Assembly (NCBI RefSeq): GCF_016592155.1
Contig: NZ_AP024237.1
Coordinates: forward strand, 2,728,001 to 2,792,000
DNA length: 64,000 nt
Source: Mycobacterium heckeshornense
Lineage (GTDB): Bacteria; Actinomycetota; Actinomycetes; Mycobacteriales; Mycobacteriaceae
Direction: 5' to 3'
The position numbers and the translations under genes were made by a program. This document shows positions 57,086 to 64,000 of this stretch, one piece after another (the stretch's first letter is position 1; each line of letters begins with the position of its first letter). Under the pieces are notes generated by a model. It was not told the origin of the DNA, searched no databases, and saw only the letters and a program-made list of their open reading frames with translations.

Positions 57086-58369
57086 GTGAGCGAGGGCGCC
57101 CAGGTGAGCAAGGCCGACCGCACGCGCAAACGCATCCTCGACGCCGCCGCAGAGGTGTTCCTGGCCCGGGGCTACGCCGGCGCGGGCCTGCGCGACATTG
57201 CGGCCGCCGCGCAGATGCAGGCGGGCAGCCTTTACTACCACTTCGCCTCGCGCGACGAGCTCGTCACCGAGGTGCTGCGCGTCGGACAGGACCTCATCAG
57301 CCGCGCCGTCACCGAACGCCTCGTCGGCCTGCCGCCCGGCGCCAACGACCTCGACCGCTTGCGGGCGGTGATGAGTGCCCACGTCGAGTCGTTGGCCGCC
57401 CAGGGTAACTACACCGCAGCGGCCATGCGACTTCTTGGCACGGTGCCACCGAAAATCCACCAGCAGCAACTCAGCGCCGCACGCGGCTATGGCGACCTCT
57501 GGCGCGACCTGATCGCCGCGGCGCAGTCCTCGGGAGCGGCCCGCCCCGACCTCAACCCCGGGGCGATGCGAATGCTCATGATCGGCGCGTTGAACTCGAT
57601 TCCCGACTGGTACCAGCTCGACCGCCAGACTCTCACGGGCGAGCGGCTCGCTAACGAGTTCACCACCGTCTTCCTCGACGGCCTGGCCACGGCGCACCGA
57701 CCGCATCGCCATGTCGACGTGCCCCACCTCGACGAACCGAGGCGGACCTCGAAATCGCCGACACGCGGTGCGACCACCCGCTCCCGCATCCTGGCCAGTG
57801 GCGCCGACGCCTTCCGCGAGAAGGGCTTCAACGACACTGCGTTCATCGACGTCGCCGAGGCGGTCGGGCTGCAGCGGGGCAGCCTCTACTACCACTTCAC
57901 CTCCCGCGACGAGCTGGCCGAGCAGCTCCTCCGCGATGCGTGGACGCGCACAGCAAACCTGGTGCGACGCGCGGTCGACCGGCTCCCCGCCGGCGCCTGC
58001 CCGATCGACCGCCTCGAGGCCGCCATCACCGCACATCTGCTCTCCCAGCTGAGCGAGACCGGCTACACGGCAGGGCTCGTCCACGTGCTGGCCCGGGTAC
58101 CGCAGGACGTCCGCCGGCAGAGCCTGCGCCGCGAGCGCTCGTACATGAGCTACTGGCGCGGCCTGGTGTCCGACGCGATCGCGGCCGGCGACGTGCGCGC
58201 CGGCCTGCATACGCGCACGACGGTGTTGATCCTGATCAGCGCGCTGAACTGGTCGATCGAATGGTTCGAGCCGAGCGGGAGCCTGACGCCGGAGCAGCTC
58301 GCCGACCAGATGCTCACGTTGGTGCTGGACGGTCTGGGCACGCCCGAGGCAGGCCGCGGCTTAGCCTAA
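57086..58369 (+). CDS. Tandem TetR regulator (two complete repressors in one chain)
   Basis: This 427-residue protein has two whole TetR units. The first HTH is GLRDIAAAAQMQAGSLYYHF (34-53) with a ligand domain to about 205. A Pro/Arg/Ser linker (RRTSKSPTRGATTRSRI) follows, then a second HTH, AFIDVAEAVGLQRGSLYYHF (252-271), and a second ligand domain to the end. The halves are clearly homologous (SLYYHF.SRDEL). Ordinary TetR proteins are about 200 residues and dimerise; this one could fold as a pseudo-dimer. It probably regulates the divergent P450-alcohol dehydrogenase genes. GTG 57104 is an alternative start. Confidence 0.92.
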   Translation: MSEGAQVSKADRTRKRILDAAAEVFLARGYAGAGLRDIAAAAQMQAGSLYYHFASRDELVTEVLRVGQDLISRAVTERLVGLPPGANDLDRLRAVMSAHVESLAAQGNYTAAAMRLLGTVPPKIHQQQLSAARGYGDLWRDLIAAAQSSGAARPDLNPGAMRMLMIGALNSIPDWYQLDRQTLTGERLANEFTTVFLDGLATAHRPHRHVDVPHLDEPRRTSKSPTRGATTRSRILASGADAFREKGFNDTAFIDVAEAVGLQRGSLYYHFTSRDELAEQLLRDAWTRTANLVRRAVDRLPAGACPIDRLEAAITAHLLSQLSETGYTAGLVHVLARVPQDVRRQSLRRERSYMSYWRGLVSDAIAAGDVRAGLHTRTTVLILISALNWSIEWFEPSGSLTPEQLADQMLTLVLDGLGTPEAGRGLA

Positions 58370-58503
58370 TCCGAAGTTGCGGCAAGTGAGGTAGACGGAA
58401 TCTACGGCTGAGCTCAGATTCTGTCGGTTTGCGGATTGATAATGTAGCCAGTGAATATCGTGTGTCGATTCACAATATGCTTGAGTTGATCTATTACCAT
58501 TGA

Positions 58504-59645
58504 GTGGTGGCGAAGCCAGCGCGGATGCACGTAGCCCGAACACCGAGCAAGTATGTGGACAAGGCGGGCAACGTTCGCCGCTATGAGTCGGTCCTGGTGC
58601 GCCGCACCTATCGAGACGGCAAGAAAGTCCGCCACGAGACGCTGGCGAACCTGTCCAAGCTGCCCGCCGACGTGATCGCCGCGGTTGAGGGCACGCTCAA
58701 GGGCCAGGTGCTGGTGCCGGCCGGGTCTGAGTTCACGATCACCCGGTCACTGCCGCATGGGGATGTGGCGGCGGTAGCTGCGATGGCCCGCCAGTTGGGG
58801 TTTCCGGCGTTGTTGGGGCCGGCGTGCCGGTCGAGGGATCTGGTGTTCGCGCTGATCATCTCCCGGGTGATCCAACCGGCCTCCAAGCTGTCCACGCTGG
58901 CCTCGTGGGCCGATTCCACCGTGGGGGTCGATCTGGATGTGGCCACCGCATCCACCGACGAGATCTACGCTGCGATGGACTGGCTGGCCGACCGGCAAGA
59001 CACGATCGAAAAGAAGCTGGCTGCCAAACACTTAGGGCCACAGGCTAATCCCTCGCGGATGGCGTTGTTTGATCTGACCAGTGCCTGGATGACCGGACGG
59101 TGTTGCGAGCTGGCCTTGCGCGGGTATTCGAGGGACGGTAAAAAAGGGCTACCGCAAATCGAATACGGCATCCTCACCGATCCAGCCGGCCGCCCGGTGG
59201 CGGTGCGGGTGTTTGCCGGTAACACCGCCGACCCGGTCGCCTTCACCGACATCGTCGAGGTGGTGCGCACCCAATTCGGGCTTGATCGGTTGGTGCTGGT
59301 CGGTGATCGCGGCATGATCACCTCCGCGCGTATCGACGCAATCCGTGAACTCAATGACAACCCAGACACCGCAACTGGTTTCGGATGGCTCACCGCGCTG
59401 CGCGCCCCCCAGATCGCCGTGCTGGCCGCCGATGACGGGCCGCTGCAGATGAGCTTGTTCGATACCCAGGACCTCGCCGAAATCACCCACCCCGACTATC
59501 CCGGCGAACGGCTCATCGCCTGCCGCAACCCCGCCCTGGCCGCCCAACGCGCCCGCAAACGCGCCGCCCTGCTGGCCGCCACCGAGATCGACCTGGGCGC
59601 CATCGCCGAACGGGTGGCTGCCGGCCGGCTGACCGGAGCCGGCCG
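58504..59645 (+). pseudogene. IS1634-family transposase, 3'-truncated
   Basis: This starts at GTG 58504 (AKPARMHVARTPSKYVDKAG). It is a DDE transposase of the IS1634 group of the IS4 superfamily, with LFDLTSAWMTG, YGILTDPAGRPVAVRVFAGN (first Asp region) and LVLVGDRGMITSARIDA (second Asp). The sequence changes at about 59640-59650, after AERVAAGRLTGA, into the antisense of a short-chain dehydrogenase gene, so the part with the catalytic Glu and the right end are lost. The left end lies somewhere in 58380-58500. Confidence 0.82.
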
Positions 59646-60318
59646 ACCTGCACCTGGTGGCCTCCGACCGCGATGCTGCTCTGGGCCGGGGCCGCAAGCC
59701 GGGTGGAGATTCCACCGAATGCGACGGCGTTCACGTTGATCTTCAGCGGACCCCATTCGTTGGCCAGTGTGCGCGTGAGCCCGATCAGCCCAGATTTGGC
59801 CGCCGCGTAGTTGCCGGCGCCGCGCTGACCGAGGGCCGCGGCAACGGACGTGACGTTGACGACTTTGCGAAACCGCTCGATCCCTTGCTCCGCTTCAGTT
59901 TCGGCCGGACCGCGAAGGTAAGGCGCGGCGGCTCGCAGAATCCGGAACGGGACGACGAGGTGGATGTCGAGCTGGGCTTGAAACTGCTCATCGCTCATGG
60001 TGTGCAGCAGACCATCCCAGTTGTAGCCTGCGTTGTTCACCACAATGTCGACCTGACCGAAGGCGTCGATCGTTCGGTCCACCAATGCGTCGGCCGCCCC
60101 GGGTTCCGTGAGGTCCCTGACGAAGCCGACTGAAGCCTCGCCGCCGACCTCTCTGACGACCCCGTTCACCCGGTCGCCGTCGAGATCGGCGACGACGACC
60201 TCGCCCCGTGCTGCGCCAGGGTGAGCGCCAAAGCCCGCCCGATGCCCTGAGCGGCGCCGGTGACGATAGCCACCCGGTCAGTGAGCATCGGGCCCAGCGT
60301 CTCAGTACGCCCGCTCAT
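59645..60318 (-). pseudogene. Short-chain dehydrogenase, frameshifted and 3'-truncated
   Basis: ATG 60318 overlaps the HAD-phosphatase stop as ATGA. The N-terminus has the glycine motif VTGAAQGIGRALALTL. At 60200-60206 a C run (G on the coding strand) is one base short, after which the other frame continues VGGEASVGFVRDLTEPG, NNAG in IVVNNAGYNWDGLL and catalytic VTSVAAALGQRGAGNYAAAK. The C-terminus is cut after GGHQVQVGR by the IS1634 fragment. Both defects make it non-functional as printed. Confidence 0.82.
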
Positions 60319-60959
60319 CCCAGGGAGAGCATTGTCTCGAGCCGATCGATCGCCGCCTGTGTGTCGTCGTCGACCAGGACGGTGTGCATACCGATGTCCC
60401 GAGCTCCGGCTAGGTTTCCTTCCATATCGTCGAGGAACACGGCGCGCTCGGGAGGCACCGAACCGAGCCGTTCCAGGGCCAGCTCGTAGATCGCCGGATC
60501 CGGCTTCCGGACACCCACGTCGCAGGAGACCACGACCACGTCAAAGAGGTCGTCAGCTTGCAGCTTGGAGCGCCAAATATCGGAGAACTCCCGGGCATTA
60601 TTGGTGATCAGCGCCGTCCGGAAGCCTCGCTGTCGTAGCTCACTGACATAGCCCACCATCTTGGGTCGTATCGGCATCCCGGATACCACTTCGATCAGGC
60701 CGGCCAGGCTGAGAGTCCAGCCGCGCCGGATCCCTTCCGCGCGGCCCCAGTCATCGAGTTCCTGCAAGGTCATCTCACCCCGTTCGACTTTCTGGAGGGG
60801 GCCGTCACCACCATCCTGGTGGTATGCCTCGCGGAAGAAACTGGCGAATTGGGCTGGGTCGGCGCCCGCGGACTCGGCCAAGGCGCGCAAGCCGGATCCT
60901 GGCAGTTCCGTCATGACACCGCCGTAGTCGAAGAGAACCGCCTCGATAGTGTGTCCCAT
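60315..60959 (-). CDS. HAD-family phosphatase
   Basis: This 214-residue haloacid-dehalogenase-superfamily hydrolase has motif I DYGGV (LFDYGGVMTEL, with the nucleophile Asp in FDYGG), motif II TNN in RTALITNNAREFSD, motif III Lys in GVRKPDPAIYELAL and motif IV FLDDMEGNLAGA. It resembles the epoxide-hydrolase N-terminal-domain/ACAD10-type HAD phosphatases. Given the kinase-dehydrogenase pair at 52-54 kb, a role on phosphorylated acyl intermediates is possible but unproven. It is coupled to the broken SDR downstream. Confidence 0.9.
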   Translation of the reverse strand: MGHTIEAVLFDYGGVMTELPGSGLRALAESAGADPAQFASFFREAYHQDGGDGPLQKVERGEMTLQELDDWGRAEGIRRGWTLSLAGLIEVVSGMPIRPKMVGYVSELRQRGFRTALITNNAREFSDIWRSKLQADDLFDVVVVSCDVGVRKPDPAIYELALERLGSVPPERAVFLDDMEGNLAGARDIGMHTVLVDDDTQAAIDRLETMLSLG

Positions 60960-61008
60960 GGACTGACTACCCTCTCTTCAAAGAATTGACGACGTTCCAG
61001 GCCGCGTA

Positions 61009-63804
61009 TCAACTGCCCAGCGGAACACGGGCAGCTATCGCCGAAGGGGAACCCTCGTCGCTTCCCGCTGCGTTGCCGTCTTCGTCGACGATGCTGATCT
61101 CACCGGTGTTGCCGTTGACGGTGATGGTGGCGCCATTCGGTATGAGCTGCATAGCCTTCGGCATCTGTACGGCAGGAAATCCGTACTCTCGAGCGATGCA
61201 GGAGGCATGAGACAGCAGCCCGCCCGTCTCCGTGACCACGCCCTTGATGAGAAGGAAGACCGGTGTCCAGCCGGGGTCGGTGGCGTGTGCGATGAGGATG
61301 TCGCCAGGCTGCACCTTGACCACGTCGGCGAGCTTCGGAACGACTCTCGCCGTCCCGGTGACCACGCCGGGGCTGTTCCCGGTCCCCCGAAGGCGTCCGT
61401 CGTCATCGGCGGCAGCACCTGTTTCGAGGTCCACGGCCCGCCCGTGGTGGATGAATTTCGGAAGCTCGACGTCGCCGTGGAGAAGCCGTTCGCAATTGCG
61501 TTTGCGGGCTGGGATCTTGGTGTTGATGAGTGCACGGTTGACGGCGTGCCCGTTAAAGACGCTGTAGAGCTCCTGCTTGCTCAGATAGTGGAATCCGTCG
61601 GGCTCATCGAGCTGGCCTCGCTCGTGCACTCGCCGCCCGATTTCGAGGAAGCCTCTTTTGAACCCCATCATGATCCGGTCGGTCGGACTCTGGCGCTCGT
61701 TGTCTCGGGCGGCGATCCATTTGTGCATCAGGTTATAGAGGATCTTGAACGCCTCGGCCTTGAGGGCTCCGAGTGGCTTCCGCCGGATGTTGGCGAGGAC
61801 TTCTTCGTAAACCTTTTCGCGGCGCCTGTTGGTCTCCGCTTCAGTCTTCTCCGGATCGAGTCCGGATGCATTGAGGAATGTCGCGAACGACGCGTATTCC
61901 AACGACGGGTCCTCGCACCGGCGGGGATAGATCATGTCGCGATCCGCCTCGCCGCGATGACCGTATTCTTCGGCCCACGGATGGTACTCCGCGAGGAAGT
62001 CGCGGCCCTCCTCGCTCGCTTCGAGAGCGGTGAAGAAGTCGGCACCCTCGTGCTTCTGGAACGTCTCCATCAAGACTTCTGAGCCCCGGATCTGCTCGGA
62101 GAATTTCCAAAGCGCCAGATTCTCCTTCAGGGTGTCGGTCTGCACCGGGCTCCCGGCGACCAGCTGGCCGAAGACCATCCGTGGGTCGCCGCCGTCGTAC
62201 CAGTGTTGAAGGATTAGGCCGAGCAAACCCATGATGTCGCGGAAATAGATGTAGAACCCGACATCGAACTCGTAGTTATACTCCAGCTCCAAGGAGAGCA
62301 TCCGCTCGGTGTAGCGAATGAGCTCGTCGTCCGAGAGGCTGCGCAGCTCATCGGTAGAGAGTCCAGCGATGTCGGCAGCCCGCTCCGTCCTCCAGTGGGT
62401 TTCGAGCCGCTGCGGCAGGGTGAACGGGCTCTTGTCCCGCTCGAGCACCGTGACCTTCAGATAGAAGCGCAGAAAGTCCCAGTAGCTGAACGGGGCGGCG
62501 AGAATGTCCTCACGCTCGTTCGGCGCGGTCCATTCGAGCAGCATCGGGCGAAGCGCCGGAAGTCCGATCTTCTCGATCATCTGGCGTTCCCAGCGAGTGT
62601 TGTAGTAGAAGGTCCCCTTGTGGTACTTGAACAGCCGGGTCCTGGCCAACTTATCGAGTCCAGCGATGCGAGCGGCCTGCCCCCAGCCGTCAGTGTTGAT
62701 GTGGATGTACCGGCACGAGAACGTCAGCGGCGTCACCGCCCCGGTGTTGACGGCGTCGGAGAACGCCCGCGTCCAGATCGTGTCTTCGGCGTCGTCCATT
62801 CCGGGGGGATACATGGTGTCGTCGACGTCGGAATCCCAGGAAAACTCGACGCCGGTGATCGGACGCGACTGCAGCAGGTACAGCCACCCATCGTGCAACG
62901 CCCACTCGATGTCCTGGGGAAATCCGTCGTAGTAGGTCTGGATCCGCCGCCCTAGGTCGGCGAGCTGGGCGATCTCGTCATCCGAGAGGCAGCGAGCATC
63001 CTGCAGCGCCTCTGGAACGGATTCCGTGACCGTTCCGCTTGCAGCGGCAGGGTCCCGGACGATCCGCACTAATTTCTCGCCGATCGAGTGTGAGATTACC
63101 CGGCCGTTGCGGCTGCGCACCGTGTACTCGTCGGGTGTGACGATTCCCTGGACGACCGCCTCGCCCAGGCCCCAGCTGGCGTTGATCACGATTTCGTCGG
63201 TGGCCGTGGTGAGCGGGTTTCCGGTGAACATGACCCCGGATACGTCGGACTCCACCATCGTCTGGATCACGACGGCGATCGCCACTGTCGACTGGTCGAA
63301 GCCGTGGTCGTGCCGGTAGGAGGTCGCTCGTGCCGTCCACAGCGACGCCCAACACCGCTTGATCGCGTCCAGCAGCGCCTCGCGACCCTTGACGTCGAGA
63401 AAGCTGTCGTGGAGTCCGGCGAACGACGAGTCGGCGAGGTCTTCGGCCGTCCCTGACGATCTGACCGCGACATAGGGCTCATCGCCGCCCAAGTCGGCGT
63501 ACGCCGATTCGACGGCCACCGCGACCCCGTCCGGGAGCGGGGCTGCCAGGATTAGGTTCCGCACGTCTTCCAGCGTCTTCTCCAGCTCGGCAGGATCAGA
63601 CCAGGACAGAGCCGACAGACGAGAGGCGATTGCCTCGTCGAGCTGGTTTGCCGCGATGAACTCGGCGTAAGCGTCGGTGATGACGGTGAATCCCGGTGGC
63701 ACGTCGAATCCGGCCTGAGTGAGCTTCGCCAGGTTGGCGCCTTTGCCGCCAACGCGACCGTGGTCATCGGCCGCTTCGTCGTTGAAACGGAGGACGTACG
63801 TCAT
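61009..63804 (-). CDS. PEP-synthase-like PEP-utilising enzyme
   Basis: This 931-residue protein has an N-terminal ATP-grasp (PPDK) domain (GRVGGKGANLAKLTQAGFDV, YVAVRSSGTAEDLADSSFAG, FPQDIEWALHDGWLYLLQSR), a long middle region and a C-terminal swivelling phospho-His domain (VVTETGGLLSHASCIAREYG, catalytic His in LSHAS). The start is ATG 63804 (TYVLRFNDEAADD) after a GAAAGG site; the open frame to 63975 is spurious. The C-terminal PEP-binding barrel of true PEP synthase is not recognisable, so it may be a rifampicin-phosphotransferase-like or other phosphoryl-transfer enzyme. Substrate unknown. Confidence 0.87.
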   Translation of the reverse strand: MTYVLRFNDEAADDHGRVGGKGANLAKLTQAGFDVPPGFTVITDAYAEFIAANQLDEAIASRLSALSWSDPAELEKTLEDVRNLILAAPLPDGVAVAVESAYADLGGDEPYVAVRSSGTAEDLADSSFAGLHDSFLDVKGREALLDAIKRCWASLWTARATSYRHDHGFDQSTVAIAVVIQTMVESDVSGVMFTGNPLTTATDEIVINASWGLGEAVVQGIVTPDEYTVRSRNGRVISHSIGEKLVRIVRDPAAASGTVTESVPEALQDARCLSDDEIAQLADLGRRIQTYYDGFPQDIEWALHDGWLYLLQSRPITGVEFSWDSDVDDTMYPPGMDDAEDTIWTRAFSDAVNTGAVTPLTFSCRYIHINTDGWGQAARIAGLDKLARTRLFKYHKGTFYYNTRWERQMIEKIGLPALRPMLLEWTAPNEREDILAAPFSYWDFLRFYLKVTVLERDKSPFTLPQRLETHWRTERAADIAGLSTDELRSLSDDELIRYTERMLSLELEYNYEFDVGFYIYFRDIMGLLGLILQHWYDGGDPRMVFGQLVAGSPVQTDTLKENLALWKFSEQIRGSEVLMETFQKHEGADFFTALEASEEGRDFLAEYHPWAEEYGHRGEADRDMIYPRRCEDPSLEYASFATFLNASGLDPEKTEAETNRRREKVYEEVLANIRRKPLGALKAEAFKILYNLMHKWIAARDNERQSPTDRIMMGFKRGFLEIGRRVHERGQLDEPDGFHYLSKQELYSVFNGHAVNRALINTKIPARKRNCERLLHGDVELPKFIHHGRAVDLETGAAADDDGRLRGTGNSPGVVTGTARVVPKLADVVKVQPGDILIAHATDPGWTPVFLLIKGVVTETGGLLSHASCIAREYGFPAVQMPKAMQLIPNGATITVNGNTGEISIVDEDGNAAGSDEGSPSAIAARVPLGS

Positions 63805-63937
63805 ACGGTTGAGCCTTTCGTGGCGCGCTCGTTCCGCTGGACAGACGAGCGCTTGCAGACAGAACGGATGCCTGGAAGTACAGCGCGACAGAGTTCCGGG
63901 CACAACCGTAGAGAAGTACGGTAGCGCGGTGACACCG

Positions 63938-64000
63938 CTACGGTGCCGCCGACAACAGCCCCGCCAAGGCGCCACGGCTGCTGATACCGAGCTTTTCGTA
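63938..64000 (-). CDS. LuxR-type regulator, last 20 residues (runs off right edge)
   Basis: The complement of 63938-64000 reads YEKLGISSRGALAGLLSAAP followed by TAG. YEKLGISSR is the recognition-helix end of a LuxR/GerE helix-turn-helix. It is just upstream of and parallel to the PEP-synthase-like gene, so it may control it. The rest lies outside the window. Confidence 0.65.
   Translation of the reverse strand, partial: YEKLGISSRGALAGLLSAAP

Overview
The window is high-GC DNA from a Mycobacterium, most likely a slow grower. The left part follows the M. tuberculosis Rv1467c-Rv1480 neighbourhood in reversed orientation: a DUF58 gene (Rv1480-like), moxR1, ripB, ripA, an Rv1476-like membrane protein, aconitase (acn) with its TetR neighbour, a small Rv1473A-like protein, an ABC-F ATPase, echA12, thioredoxin, then fadE15. 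The metal-ATPase gene ctpD, which I recall between thioredoxin and fadE15 in M. tuberculosis, is not here. An NmtR-like ArsR regulator and a 1.55-kb IS110 element occupy the interval instead.

From about 16.2 to 36.5 kb almost everything is mobile DNA, and much of it can be read as layered insertions with base-level junctions. An IS256-family transposase gene on the minus strand is cut by an IS110 element and, separately, by a three-gene tyrosine-recombinase element. The IS110 element is cut by a transposon with TGTTG...CAACA ends and a perfect 5-bp target duplication, encoding a zinc-ribbon protein, a DDE transposase and an AAA+ ATPase. That transposon's DDE gene is cut by a Tn554-like tnpA-tnpB-tnpC element. 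The tnpB of that element is cut by a second Tn554-like element that has only tnpA and tnpB. Each host reading frame is restored on paper when the insert is removed. A fourth recombinase set (zinc-finger tyrosine recombinase plus DUF6262-type protein) follows, sitting in scrambled IS256 debris.

From 36.8 to 40.4 kb there are cell-envelope and secreted genes: a broken lytic transglycosylase, an MPT51/antigen-85-like protein and a DUF732-like protein, followed by an IS110-family element with a long 3' non-coding tail.

From 42 to 61 kb lies a catabolic island. It contains a truncated acyl-CoA synthetase, enoyl-CoA hydratase, F420-type oxidoreductase, CoA-transferase, two cytochromes P450, acyl-CoA dehydrogenases, short-chain dehydrogenases, an aminoglycoside-phosphotransferase-like kinase overlapping an acyl-CoA dehydrogenase, a zinc alcohol dehydrogenase and a TetR protein made of two complete repressors in tandem. 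The likely role is oxidation of a hydrophobic ring or branched-chain substrate: P450 hydroxylation, CoA activation, then beta-oxidation-like steps. IS elements have trimmed its edges. The window ends with a HAD phosphatase, a large PEP-synthase-like enzyme and the last codons of a LuxR-type regulator.

About ten genes, including normally conserved ones such as moxR1, carry single- or two-base frameshifts, several of them in G/C runs. This may reflect sequencing indels as easily as real gene decay.
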